Origin: Natribaculum breve
GTDB taxonomy: Archaea; Halobacteriota; Halobacteria; Halobacteriales; Natrialbaceae
Assembly: GCF_023008585.1 (NCBI RefSeq)
Contig: NZ_CP095390.1
Span: 2,356,001 to 2,420,000 of the forward strand
Direction: 5' to 3'
DNA length: 64,000 nucleotides
The notes beneath the pieces are model-generated. The model had not been told where the DNA came from. It worked only from the letters and a program-made list of their open reading frames with translations, and made no database searches. Positions within the stretch are counted from its first letter, which is position 1, and each line of letters opens with the position of its first letter. Positions 32,837 through 41,519 of the stretch are shown piece by piece. Both the position numbers and the translations under genes were made by a program.

Positions 32837-34154
32837 TCCCGATCGTTCGTCGGTCGGCGAGGGCGAGACGCTCCTCGAGGTCGACGGCCTGAAAAAGCAC
32901 TTCGCGTCCGAATCCGGCCTGTTCGCGAGCGTCAACCTCGAGCTGGATACGTTCCCCCCGATCGGCCTCGGCGTGGATCGGGTGAAAGCCGTCGACGACG
33001 TCTCTTTCGACGTCAGGCGAGGCGAGACGCTGGGGCTCGTCGGCGAGTCCGGCTGCGGGAAGAGCACGCTCGGACGGACGATCCTTCGGTTGCTCGAGCC
33101 TACGGCGGGCCGAATCTCGTTCAAAGGCGACGATCTGGCGGAGCTAAGCGGCGAGGAAATCCGTCGGAAGCGTTCGGAGATCCAGATGATCTTCCAGGAC
33201 CCTCACTCGTCGCTCGATCCGCGGATGAAAGTCGGCCAGATCATCGAGGAGCCGATGCGCGCCCACGACATGCTAGACGACGAGGGCCGCGAGGCCAGGG
33301 CGAAGGAACTGCTCGAGAAGGTCGGCCTCGATCCGCGCCACTACAACCGCTACCCCCACGCCTTCTCCGGCGGCCAGCGCCAGCGGATCAACCTCGCCCG
33401 GGCGCTGTCGGTCGACCCCGACTTCATCGTCTGTGACGAACCCGTCTCGGCGCTGGACGTCTCGATCCAGGCGCAGGTGCTGAACACGATGGAACAGCTC
33501 CAGGAGGAGTTCGGGCTGACCTACCTCTTCATCGCCCACGACCTCTCGGTTATCCGTCACATAAGCGACCGCGTGGCGGTGATGTACCTCGGACACGTCG
33601 TCGAACTGGCGGACAAGGAGGAACTCTTCGAGAACCCACAGCACCCGTACACGAAGGCGTTGCTCGACTCCATTCCGACGCCCGATCCCCGCGACAGGGA
33701 CGAACGCGGCGTCCTCGAGGGGGAGGTCCCGAGTCCGGTCGATCCCCCCTCCGGCTGTCGGTTCCGGACCCGGTGTCCGCGACTGATCGCGCCCGACTCC
33801 TTCGAGTGGCGCGATCGGGAGTGGGAGCAGACGCGGGCGTTCATGCGCGCGGTCAAACGCCGGTCGTTCGAACCGACCACCGAGGCCGAGATCCGCGCGC
33901 GCTTTTTCGACGACGGGACGCCCCGCGGCGAAGCGGGCGAGATCGTCGACGAGGCCATCGGGCTGATCGCGATCGATCGCACCGTCGACGAGACGGACGG
34001 CGGGGGCGACCGACAGGGGTGGGACCGTGCGACGACGCTCCTGCTCGAGTCGTTCGCCGAGGAGAGCATCTGCGCGCGAGAACGGCCCGCCTACGAGGTC
34101 GAACCCGAGTACGGCACCGGGGAACACTTCGCCGCCTGTCACTTACACCGGTGA
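32829..34154 (+). CDS. Peptide ABC transporter ATP-binding protein (DppF type)
   Basis: A 441-residue ATPase that pairs with the DppD-type subunit. Walker A is [16 protein letters not shown], the signature is [15 protein letters not shown] and Walker B is [18 protein letters not shown] start was chosen because GGAGGTGA lies 5 bases before it inside the upstream gene; the longer ATG frame would add only [12 protein letters not shown]. After the usual oligopeptide Cys motif ([10 protein letters not shown]) it has an extra C-terminal part of about 110 residues ending in [19 protein letters not shown], longer than bacterial DppF. It ends 15 bases from the convergent thrC. Confidence 0.92.
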   Translation: MSSPDRSSVGEGETLLEVDGLKKHFASESGLFASVNLELDTFPPIGLGVDRVKAVDDVSFDVRRGETLGLVGESGCGKSTLGRTILRLLEPTAGRISFKGDDLAELSGEEIRRKRSEIQMIFQDPHSSLDPRMKVGQIIEEPMRAHDMLDDEGREARAKELLEKVGLDPRHYNRYPHAFSGGQRQRINLARALSVDPDFIVCDEPVSALDVSIQAQVLNTMEQLQEEFGLTYLFIAHDLSVIRHISDRVAVMYLGHVVELADKEELFENPQHPYTKALLDSIPTPDPRDRDERGVLEGEVPSPVDPPSGCRFRTRCPRLIAPDSFEWRDREWEQTRAFMRAVKRRSFEPTTEAEIRARFFDDGTPRGEAGEIVDEAIGLIAIDRTVDETDGGGDRQGWDRATTLLLESFAEESICARERPAYEVEPEYGTGEHFAACHLHR

Positions 34155-34169
34155 CGGCGGTCGGTCGGA

Positions 34170-35366
34170 TCACTCGCCGACGGCGTCGAGGTGGTCGTCT
34201 ACGTCGGCGAGGTCGATCGTCGTGGCCGCGGTCGAACCGGCTGCGGTCGCTTCCGTGAGCCCCGTTCCCGTGGCGACCGCGACGACGTCGTCCGTCGACT
34301 CGAGGACGCCCTCGCCCACTAGCTTCCTGACGCCGGCCAGCGCCGTCGCTGACGCGGCCTCGACGCTCAGGCCTGCCTCGGTCGCCAGCACGCGCTGTGC
34401 GGCCCGGATCGCGTCGTCGTCGACGGCGATCACCGCACCGCCGGTGTCGCGGGCCGCCCGGAGCGCGCGGGTCCCACTCGGCGGGTCGGCGTTGGCGATA
34501 GAGTAGGCGACCGTCTCGCCACCCTCGACCGGCGTGACCGCGTCGGCCCCGGCCGCGTCCGCCTCGGCGATGGGCGCGCAGGCCGCCGCCTGAACGAGGT
34601 ACAGCCGCGGGCAGTCGTCGATCGCGCCGGCTGCCCGCAGTTCGCGCAGCGCCTTCCAGACGCCGCTGGCGTGGCCGCCGCTGCTGACGGGCACGACGAT
34701 CGCGTCCGGCACGTCGGGCGCGAACGCCTCGCAGATCTCGAGGGCCGTCGTCTTCTGTCCCTCGACGCGAAGCGGGACGTCGGAGTTGAGAAAGCAGATG
34801 CCGGACTCGAGACCCCGCTCGAGCGTCCGTTCGTAGAGGCGGCCGTAGTCGCCGTCGACGGCGAGTAGCGTCGGCTCGTACTGCGCGATGACGTCCAGTC
34901 GCGCGGGCGGGACGTCGGTCGGGGTCATCACGACGCAGGGGACGTCGGCCGCGGCGGCGAAGGCGGCGGTACTCATCGCCATGTTGCCGTGCGAGACGGT
35001 GCCGACGGCGGAGACGTCGCCCGCGGCACCCGCCTCGAGGGCGGCCAGACCGAACGCGCTCCCGCGATCCTTGAAGCTCCCGGTCGGGTTCTCGCCCTCG
35101 AGTTTGACGTGGACGCGGGCACCCGCGAACTCGTCTACGGCCGGCTCGTGAACGAGCGGCGTTCCGCCGGCGGCGTCGGCGAGGCCTCCGGGTGGGTCGA
35201 CCGGGAGCAGTGGCCCGTAGCGCCACATCCCCGGCGCGTCGACGACGTCGTTCCAGTCGAACGAGCCAGGGTCGGTCTCGAGCCAGAGCGGCTCGCCACA
35301 CTCACAGCGAGCGACGGGTGCGGTCGTTCGCGTGCCACAGTCGTAACAGACGCGGTCGTATCTCAT
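34170..35366 (-). CDS. thrC: Threonine synthase
   Basis: PLP-dependent fold-type-II enzyme converting O-phosphohomoserine to threonine. The 398-residue protein begins with a zinc-ribbon-like Cys cluster (C7, C10, C21, C23) found in archaeal threonine synthases. The PLP lysine is K99 in ENPTGSFKDRGSAFG, followed by SHGNMAMSTAAFAA and the phosphate-binding PVSSGGHASGVW. The ATG at MRYDRVCYDCG was chosen because homologues begin with the Cys cluster; a longer frame upstream is non-coding in character. A TATATC box lies about 38 bases upstream. Cysteate synthase is a close relative, but the Cys-rich N-terminus and overall motif set favour ThrC. Confidence 0.9.
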   Translation of the reverse strand: MRYDRVCYDCGTRTTAPVARCECGEPLWLETDPGSFDWNDVVDAPGMWRYGPLLPVDPPGGLADAAGGTPLVHEPAVDEFAGARVHVKLEGENPTGSFKDRGSAFGLAALEAGAAGDVSAVGTVSHGNMAMSTAAFAAAADVPCVVMTPTDVPPARLDVIAQYEPTLLAVDGDYGRLYERTLERGLESGICFLNSDVPLRVEGQKTTALEICEAFAPDVPDAIVVPVSSGGHASGVWKALRELRAAGAIDDCPRLYLVQAAACAPIAEADAAGADAVTPVEGGETVAYSIANADPPSGTRALRAARDTGGAVIAVDDDAIRAAQRVLATEAGLSVEAASATALAGVRKLVGEGVLESTDDVVAVATGTGLTEATAAGSTAATTIDLADVDDHLDAVGE

Positions 35367-35506
35367 GGATCGAAAAGCGTACGACCCGGTTTCGCCGGTG
35401 GGGATATAATGCTGCTGTACCCGCGTCCCGAGAATCGTACGCCGACCGGCGTGTGTACCGGCACTGACAGACAGCAGACGGTATCCGTCCGGTCGGCTCC
35501 GGCCGC

Positions 35507-36004
35507 TCACCGAATCCTGACCGTCGTCGAGTCGCTCGGTCGGTACGTCTCGGGGTGGGTCGCGACGAACGCCGTGATCTCGTACTCGCCGGGCTCCGGT
35601 ACCACCGACTCGTGGATCCCGTCGGTTCGCTCGAGTCGACCGTTCCAGACGACCGAAACCCGCTTTCGCTCTCCGCCCCGGAAGTCGAACGTCGACGGGT
35701 CCGACCGGGTGTACAGACGCTCGTCGCTGGCCTCGAGGTGGCCGTCGACCGTCCACCCCCACAGCCGTCGTTTCGGCGTCGGCACCGCGATCGGTACCGG
35801 GAGGCGATTCTCGAACTCGACGGTGATCTCGACTGGATCGTCGCGCTCGTAGACGGGCCGGTCGGTGTCGACCGAGACGACGACGCCGCGTCGTGCAAGC
35901 GTCGCCGGGACGAGGTCGGCGAGTCGACTCGAGAGGCCACCCCGGTCGTCGAGGCCGAACTCGTCGACGGATTCTCGCTCGGATCGCGTTCGACGGCGTG
36001 GCAT
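35507..36004 (-). CDS. BsuPI/Ig-like beta-sandwich protein of unknown function
   Basis: A 165-residue protein with a basic N-terminus and no clear signal peptide or membrane segment. Residues 38 to the end read as a beta-sandwich: VVVSVDTDRPVYERDDPVEITVEFENRLP, a segment with WGWTVDGHLEA, FRGGERKRVSVVWNGRLER and EPGEYEITAFVA. This pattern recalls the BsuPI domain of intracellular proteinase inhibitors and similar Ig-like modules, but that is a resemblance only. It is transcribed towards thrC, 140 bases away, and 64 bases downstream of the small gene at 36069. Confidence 0.65.
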   Translation of the reverse strand: MPRRRTRSERESVDEFGLDDRGGLSSRLADLVPATLARRGVVVSVDTDRPVYERDDPVEITVEFENRLPVPIAVPTPKRRLWGWTVDGHLEASDERLYTRSDPSTFDFRGGERKRVSVVWNGRLERTDGIHESVVPEPGEYEITAFVATHPETYRPSDSTTVRIR

Positions 36005-36068
36005 TCGGTCCAGATTCGACGTCTACCGGTAAAACGGTCTCGTCCGTCTGTACTCTCTGACGGCAGTA

Positions 36069-36236
36069 TCAGCGCCAGGCGGGAAGCGTCGCCGCCTCGT
36101 CCGCTCGCATCGAGAGCCACGCGCCGTCCGCGGAGATGTCGGCGATGACGTACTCGTCGCTGCGGCCGTCCGAATCGATCGAGCCGACGACCGTCTCGTT
36201 CGACGCGCCGACGTGTCCGTTGTGATCCACCACCAT
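36069..36236 (-). CDS. 55-residue haloarchaeal small protein (DUF7556 type)
   Basis: A short gene that a 60-codon cut-off would miss. It encodes MVVDHNGHVGASNETVVGS, then IDSDGRSDEYVIADISADGA and WLSMRADEAATLPAWR. I recall a small haloarchaeal family with this D-G-R-x-E/D-Y/F-V-I-A-D-I core and the ending EAAxLPAWR. The function is unknown; the fold is likely a small beta unit. Support comes from codon bias, acidic composition and a TATA box (CTTTATAC) 27 bases before the ATG. It is divergent from the CBS-domain gene. Confidence 0.75.
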   Translation of the reverse strand: MVVDHNGHVGASNETVVGSIDSDGRSDEYVIADISADGAWLSMRADEAATLPAWR

Positions 36237-36260
36237 GTGTGTAATTCACATTCGACGACG

Positions 36261-36267
36261 TATAAAG
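36261..36267 (-). promoter_or_regulatory. TATA box of the small gene at 36069-36236
   Basis: CTTTATA on the minus strand is centred 27 bases before its ATG. It lies in a 10-bp inverted repeat, CGACGACTTTATACGTCGTCG, which could be an operator. Confidence 0.55.
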
Positions 36268-36351
36268 TCGTCGAAATGCACCGCCGGCGTCCGGGCGCGA
36301 TCGCTGGCGACGTCACGACCCCTCGCGTGCGAGGGTGTCTCGAAACACTGG

Positions 36352-36358
36352 CTTTATA
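36352..36358 (+). promoter_or_regulatory. TATA box of the CBS-domain gene
   Basis: CTTTATA is centred about 28 bases before the ATG at 36384, indicating a leaderless mRNA and fixing the start at MNVADAMTP. Confidence 0.6.
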
Positions 36359-36383
36359 CTCGGTTTGGCCGTACGAGCGGGAT

Positions 36384-37235
36384 ATGAACGTAGCCGACGC
36401 GATGACTCCCCGCTCTGAGGTGGTAACCGTCGAGTTGCCCGGCACCAGAAGCGACGTCCTCGAGTACCTCCAGGAACGGTCGTTCTCCTCGGTCCCCGTG
36501 ATCAAACCGACCGACGACGGCCCGGAGTACCGGGGGCTCGTCTCTCGAGACGTCCTGATCGAACAGCCGGACGAAGACCAGCTGGTGATGCTGATGGAGG
36601 ACGTGCCGACGACGACCGCAGACACGACGATCGAAGACGTCGCGGCGCTGATGATCGACGAGGGTGCCCGTCGCGTGCCGGTCGTCGACGGCGAGTTCGA
36701 GGGCATCGTCACGGTGACGGACGTCGTCCACGCCATCGCGGCCGGCGACGCCGAGGTCGACGCCATCGTCGAAGAGTACGCCAGCCCCGACGTGAACACG
36801 ACCTACCAGGGCGCGCCGCTGCCGGTAGCAGAGCGCGGCCTCTCCTACGCGAACGTTCCCTACACCGTCGTGCTCGACGACGACGGGCGGATGTGTGGCG
36901 TCCTCACCGAGGTCGACATCATCGACGTCGCCCGGATCGTCGAGGGCGAAGAGGAGACTGGCAACTCCTTTGCCGACCAGGACTCGGAGTGGGCCTGGGA
37001 GGGGATCAAGGGCGTCGGGAGCCGGTACCTGCCGACTCGAGACATCGAACTCCCGGCCGGCCCCGTCTCGGAGTTCATGACCGACGACGTCGTCACGGTC
37101 TCGACCCAGAAGAGCGTCGAGGAGGCCGCACAGCTGATGATCAGCAACGACATCGAGCAGATCCCGATGGTCAGCGGCGACCGACTGGTCGGCATCGTCC
37201 GCGACGTCGACCTGCTCGCGGCGCTGTCGGCGTGA
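36384..37235 (+). CDS. Four-CBS-domain regulatory protein
   Basis: A 283-residue soluble protein built from two CBS pairs (Bateman modules). The repeats are recognisable by MNVADAMTPRSEVVTVEL, LMEDVPTTTADTTIEDVAAL, ERGLSYANVPYTVVLDDDG with GVLTEVDIIDV, and SEFMTDDVVTVSTQKSVEEA with MVSGDRLVGIVRDVDLL. CBS pairs bind adenosine ligands (AMP, ATP, SAM). There is no attached enzyme or DNA-binding domain, so its partner is unknown. Transcription converges on the acyl-CoA synthetase gene, with an inverted-repeat element filling the 170 bases between them. Confidence 0.9.
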   Translation: MNVADAMTPRSEVVTVELPGTRSDVLEYLQERSFSSVPVIKPTDDGPEYRGLVSRDVLIEQPDEDQLVMLMEDVPTTTADTTIEDVAALMIDEGARRVPVVDGEFEGIVTVTDVVHAIAAGDAEVDAIVEEYASPDVNTTYQGAPLPVAERGLSYANVPYTVVLDDDGRMCGVLTEVDIIDVARIVEGEEETGNSFADQDSEWAWEGIKGVGSRYLPTRDIELPAGPVSEFMTDDVVTVSTQKSVEEAAQLMISNDIEQIPMVSGDRLVGIVRDVDLLAALSA

Positions 37236-37247
37236 CGCGGGCGATCA

Positions 37248-37406
37248 TACTGCCGGACGACACGGTCCAGAAATCGATCGCACTCGAGACGCGATCGAGT
37301 ATTTATACTGCCGGACGTAAGTCGTGAAAGATTCTCGCCGTCCCGGGGTGGCGAGAATCTTCACACAGTTACGTCCGATAGTATTACTGACTGTTGTCCG
37401 GTAGTA
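37248..37406 (-). mobile_element. Small inverted-repeat element A (interrupted by a second element)
   Basis: The outer ends are TACTGCCGGACGACA and TGTTGTCCGGTAGTA, flanked by the direct repeat TCA (37245-37247 and 37407-37409). The right-hand TCA is the stop codon (TGA) of the minus-strand acyl-CoA synthetase gene. The inner part matches the element at 44532, but a 78-bp second element is inserted at 37306-37383. It is too short to encode a transposase, so it is a MITE-like element mobilised in trans. Confidence 0.8.
37306..37383 (+). mobile_element. Nested 78-bp inverted-repeat element
   Basis: The ends are TACTGCCGGACGTAA and TTACGTCCGATAGTA, with a perfect inner stem GATTCTCGCC/GGCGAGAATC. 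It is flanked by the 3-base repeat TTA (37303-37305 and 37384-37386). All 78 bases are identical to the reverse complement of the element at 61024-61101. Confidence 0.85.
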
Positions 37407-39029
37407 TCAGTCCGCGCGTTGTTCCCGTTCCTCGCGTCGGAGTTCGACCCGGCGGATCTTGCCACTCGAGGTCTTCGGCAGTTCGTCGACGAACTCGATC
37501 CGACGGGGGTACTTGTACGGTGCCGTCTCTTCTTTCATGAACGCCTGGAGGTCGTCTTTCAGGTCGTCGCCGCCCTCGTAGCCCTCCGCGAGGACGACGT
37601 AGGCCTTGACGACGCTGCCTCGCTCTTCGTGGGGGCTGTCGACGGCGGCGGCCTCGGCGACGGCGTCGTGGGAGACGAGGGCGTCTTCGACCTCGAACGG
37701 CCCGATCCGGTAGCCTGCGGAGATGATGATGTCGTCGGCCCGTCCCTCGAAGAAGAAGTAGCCGTCGGCGTCGCGGCTCGCGAGGTCGCCGGTGCGGTAG
37801 TACTCGCCGTCGAACGTCCGTTCGTCCAGGTCCGGCTTCTCGTAGTAGCCGTCGAAGATGGCCGGCGAGTCGACCGGGACGGCGATCTCGCCGATCTCTC
37901 CGGTCTCGACCTCTTCTTCCTCGTCGACGTCGATGAGCGTCGTGCCGACGCCCGGCGTCGGCTTGCCCATGCTGCCGGGCTCGACGTCGATGCCGGGGTA
38001 GTTCGTCACGAGCGCGACCGTCTCGGTCTGACCGTAGCCGTCGCGAGGCGTGACGCCGAAAGCCTCCTCGAAGCGTTCGATCGGCTCGCGGTTCAGCGGC
38101 TCGCCCGCCGAGAGGGCGTCCGTGAGCGCGAGGTCGTACTCGGAGAGGTCGGCGTTCGAGAACATCCGGTACTGGGTGGGGACGGCACAGAGCCGGGTGA
38201 CGCCCTCCGCTTCCATGATCTCGAGGAACCGATCGGGTTCGAACTCGCCGTCGTAGAGCAACTGGGTCGCGCCGGTCGTCAGTCCGACGCCGACGGGGCT
38301 CCAGAACCACTTCGCCCAGCCCGTCCCCGTGGTGGCCCACAGCAGTTCGTCCTCGAGGTCGGTCTCCTCGTCGACGCCCCACCAGTAGGGGGCGTTGATC
38401 CGCTCGAAGCAGTACATCCAGCGGTGCCTGTGGAGGACGGGTTTGGGCTGGCCGGTCGTCCCGCTGGTGTAGTTGATCGACATCGGGTCCTCGGCGGCGA
38501 GGTCGGGGCCGTCGAACGCGGTCGGCTGGTCCGCGACGACGTCCGCGTACGACGGATACTCGTCGCCGTCGCCGTCGAGGACGATCACGCGCTCGAGGGG
38601 CGTCTCCTCGGCGACGGGCTCGACCATCTCGAGCAAGGAGTCGTGGACGACGACCGTCTCCGCCTCGCAGTCGTTCGCGCGGAAGGCGATGTCCTTCGGC
38701 CGGAGCATCGACGAGCAGGGAACCAGCAACGCGCCGGTCGCGAGCGCGCCGAGCTGGACCGCGAAGGCGTCCGGGTGGCGCGGGAACAGGTGCATCACCC
38801 GGTCGCCCTTGCCGACGCCGCGCTCCGCGAGGCCGTTCGCGAACCGGGACAGATCCGCACGCAGGTCGTCGTAGGTCCGTTCGGCTCGCTCGCCGTCCTC
38901 GTTGAGGTACCGGACGGCGATCCGATCGCCGAACGCCTCGGCGTGGGATTCGACGACCGACGGGATCGCGTACTCGGTCGGGACGTTCCACTCGAACTCC
39001 TCGGTCGCGGTGTCGTAGTCGACAGCCAT
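37407..39029 (-). CDS. AMP-forming acyl-CoA synthetase (medium-chain ACSM-like)
   Basis: A 540-residue ANL-superfamily ligase that adenylates a carboxylic acid and transfers it to CoA. The P-loop-like motif is INYTSGTTGQPKPVLHRH, with A5 DGYGQTE, A7 YRTGDLASRDADGYF and the C-terminal A10 lysine in PKTSSGKIRRVELR. The set resembles medium-chain or benzoate-type ACSM synthetases more than acetyl-CoA synthetase. The stop codon lies on the flanking TCA of the small inverted-repeat element. It starts 98 bases from the divergent ABC gene. Confidence 0.9.
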   Translation of the reverse strand: MAVDYDTATEEFEWNVPTEYAIPSVVESHAEAFGDRIAVRYLNEDGERAERTYDDLRADLSRFANGLAERGVGKGDRVMHLFPRHPDAFAVQLGALATGALLVPCSSMLRPKDIAFRANDCEAETVVVHDSLLEMVEPVAEETPLERVIVLDGDGDEYPSYADVVADQPTAFDGPDLAAEDPMSINYTSGTTGQPKPVLHRHRWMYCFERINAPYWWGVDEETDLEDELLWATTGTGWAKWFWSPVGVGLTTGATQLLYDGEFEPDRFLEIMEAEGVTRLCAVPTQYRMFSNADLSEYDLALTDALSAGEPLNREPIERFEEAFGVTPRDGYGQTETVALVTNYPGIDVEPGSMGKPTPGVGTTLIDVDEEEEVETGEIGEIAVPVDSPAIFDGYYEKPDLDERTFDGEYYRTGDLASRDADGYFFFEGRADDIIISAGYRIGPFEVEDALVSHDAVAEAAAVDSPHEERGSVVKAYVVLAEGYEGGDDLKDDLQAFMKEETAPYKYPRRIEFVDELPKTSSGKIRRVELRREEREQRAD

Positions 39030-39127
39030 GTGCCACTAGTCAACTAACGTCATTATCAGTGTTGTTCCTGTCGAGGTGATCGTCAGAGAGACACCGTTAA
39101 CACCGTTCCCCGACAATTCCGGGCCAG

Positions 39128-39904
39128 ATGACCGACCTCGCCATCGAGACCGCGGGACTCACCAAACGGTACGGCGACGAGACCGCCGTCGACGACCTCT
39201 CGCTCGAGATCGAGCCGGGCGTCGTCTACGGGTTTCTCGGTCCGAACGGTGCCGGGAAGACGACGACGATGCGGATGCTGACGACGCTCACCCGCCCCAC
39301 CGCAGGAACCGCACGCGTCGTCGGCCAGTCGGTCGAGAACCGCGACGCGGTGACGCCCCACATCGGCTACCTGCCCGAAGAGCCGCCGATCTACGACGAA
39401 CTCACCGGCCGCGAGCAACTCGAGTACGCCGCCGGCCTGCGCGACCTCCCGGAGGAGGCGGCGTGCGAGCGCATCGAGTCGATGCTCGAGCGCTTCGACC
39501 TGCTCGAGGACGCGGACAAGCGCATCGACGCCTACTCGAAGGGGATGCGCCAGAAAGTCGGCGTCATCCAGGCGGTGTTGCACGACCCCGACGTCGCCTT
39601 CCTCGACGAACCGACCAGCGGTCTCGATCCCCGGGCCGCCCGGACGATGCGCGAGACCATCGCCGACCTGGCCGACCGGGAGATGACCATCTTCCTCTCG
39701 ACGCACATCCTCCCCGTCGTCGACGAACTCGCCGACACCATCGGCGTCCTCCACGAGGGCCGACTCGTCGCCGAGGGCGACCCGGAGACGCTGAAACGCC
39801 GCGCCGAAGCCGGCGCGGTGGCCGACGCGACCGGCGGGCGAACCCTCGAGGACGTCTTCCTCGAGGTCACGGACACCGACGAGTACGTCGACCAGCGGGC
39901 ATGA
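39128..39904 (+). CDS. ABC-2 type transporter ATP-binding protein
   Basis: A 258-residue ATPase. Walker A is FLGPNGAGKTTTMRML, the Q-loop is IGYLPEEPPIYDELTG, the signature is YSKGMRQKVGVIQA, Walker B is VAFLDEPTSGLDP and the switch His is in STHILP. This is the CcmA/DrrA/NatA-type subfamily that powers export with a separate ABC-2 permease. Its stop overlaps the ATG of the permease gene (ATGA), so the two are coupled. The substrate is unknown. Confidence 0.92.
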   Translation: MTDLAIETAGLTKRYGDETAVDDLSLEIEPGVVYGFLGPNGAGKTTTMRMLTTLTRPTAGTARVVGQSVENRDAVTPHIGYLPEEPPIYDELTGREQLEYAAGLRDLPEEAACERIESMLERFDLLEDADKRIDAYSKGMRQKVGVIQAVLHDPDVAFLDEPTSGLDPRAARTMRETIADLADREMTIFLSTHILPVVDELADTIGVLHEGRLVAEGDPETLKRRAEAGAVADATGGRTLEDVFLEVTDTDEYVDQRA

Positions 39905-41505
39905 ACTGGTCCCGGACGATCGCGCTCGTGACCGCGGTGCGCCACCGCGTCGAACTGCGCCGTCGCCGCAAGCACCCACAGCTGGGGTTCGCCGTCCTCC
40001 TCGGTGCGACGTTCGGGACGCTGTCGATCGTCGGACAGCTCCCGCTGCCACGCTACGAACGACTCTGGCCGGAACCGGGCGCGTACCACTACGGGACGCT
40101 GGCTGCCACCCACCCGGACGCCGTCCTCGCACTCGCCCGCGAGGTCGCGGCGGTCGCGATCGTCGTGATCGCCGGTCTCGCCTCGCTGACCGCGGTGGTC
40201 AGCGACGACTGGGAGGACCCCCCGGTCGAGCTCGTGACGGCGGTGCCGCTGCCGGCGGCGATCCTCGGCGTCCTCGGGGACGAACTGCTCGAGAGCGCCT
40301 GGTTCGTCGGCCCCGTCGCGGTCGGCGGCGGACTGGCGTTTACCGCCGGGACGGGACGGCTCGTGACGGTCGTCGGGACGGCCGTCGGCGCTGCCGCCGT
40401 CGTCGCGATGGGACTGCTCGCGGGGACTGCGGCCGGTCTCGGCTTCCGGACGGCCATCCGCCGGTCGCCACGCCTCTACGGAGCGCGGTACGCGGTCGGT
40501 GCCGTCACGCTGTTTTTGACGTTCATGGGGCTCGGGATCAGCCGGGCTGCCGGTGCGGCACTCGCGAGGTCGCCACTTGGCTGGTACGGCGACCTCCTGC
40601 TGGCGACGACGCCCGCGGTCCCGACGGCGTCGGGGCGGGTACTCCTCGCGCTCGCGGCGGCCGGCGGCGTGCTCGCGACCGCACTCGCCGCCGTCGTCGC
40701 GACGGCGCGGTCGCTGTGGTTCGCCGAGACCGTCCTCGACGACGGGACCGTCGACGCCGACGGCTCCCGTTCGCGGTTCGAGCCGTTCCTCGCGCGCCTC
40801 GTCGCGCCCCGAACGGCCGCGGTCGTCCGTGCGACGTGGCGGCGCATCCGCCGGTCGCCGCGGGCGATGATCTACGTCCTCCTGCCGTTCGCGCTCGTCG
40901 GCCCCGCGTCGGTCGAACTCTCGGCCTCCCGGCCCGGGTTCGTCCCGGTCCTGGTGACGCTCTACGCCGCCAGCGCCGTCGGCATGGGGACGACGCTCAA
41001 CCCGCTCGGCAACGAGCGTGTCGCGCTCCCGGCGATCCTCACGACCCCCGGCGGCCGAACGTCGGTCCTGCACGGACACGCCGTGGCCGCGTTGCTCCCC
41101 GGCGCACCGTTCGTCGTCGCTGCCGCCGTCGTGACCGGCCTGTTCGGCGGCTACCATCCGGCGGTCCTCCTCGCGCTCGTCGTCGCCGCGCTCGCACTCG
41201 TCGTCGCCGGCGTCGGCGTCTCACTGGGCGTCGGCGCGTTCTTGCCGAACCTCGAGGGGCCGGCGAACGCGACGCTCGTCCCGCCCGAACTGTACGCGAT
41301 GTTCGCGTACCTCCTCGCGATGTCAGTCGTCGCCTCGCCGTCGCTCGCCGGGTTCGGTGACGCCGCGTTCGGCCACTCGCCGACCACCAGCGCCGCGGTC
41401 GCGACCGTCCTCACCGTCGCGCTCGCTGCCGCCGTCGGTACTGCCGGCTACCGCTACGCGGCGCGAACGCTCGAGCGCTTCGAGGCCGACGGCGTCGAAA
41501 ACTGA
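39901..41505 (+). CDS. ABC-2 type transporter permease
   Basis: A 534-residue membrane protein with about twelve hydrophobic segments, beginning MNWSRTIALVTAVRHRVELRR with a positive N-terminus. Ala/Val/Leu-rich helices alternate with short charged loops, and a larger cytosolic loop carries DDGTVDADGSRSRFEPF. Its length suits a double-length ABC-2 permease acting with the ATPase whose stop it overlaps by four bases. The export substrate cannot be inferred. It ends 14 bases before the convergent oxidoreductase gene. Confidence 0.8.
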   Translation: MNWSRTIALVTAVRHRVELRRRRKHPQLGFAVLLGATFGTLSIVGQLPLPRYERLWPEPGAYHYGTLAATHPDAVLALAREVAAVAIVVIAGLASLTAVVSDDWEDPPVELVTAVPLPAAILGVLGDELLESAWFVGPVAVGGGLAFTAGTGRLVTVVGTAVGAAAVVAMGLLAGTAAGLGFRTAIRRSPRLYGARYAVGAVTLFLTFMGLGISRAAGAALARSPLGWYGDLLLATTPAVPTASGRVLLALAAAGGVLATALAAVVATARSLWFAETVLDDGTVDADGSRSRFEPFLARLVAPRTAAVVRATWRRIRRSPRAMIYVLLPFALVGPASVELSASRPGFVPVLVTLYAASAVGMGTTLNPLGNERVALPAILTTPGGRTSVLHGHAVAALLPGAPFVVAAAVVTGLFGGYHPAVLLALVVAALALVVAGVGVSLGVGAFLPNLEGPANATLVPPELYAMFAYLLAMSVVASPSLAGFGDAAFGHSPTTSAAVATVLTVALAAAVGTAGYRYAARTLERFEADGVEN

Positions 41506-41519
41506 AAACTGCCCTCGAT

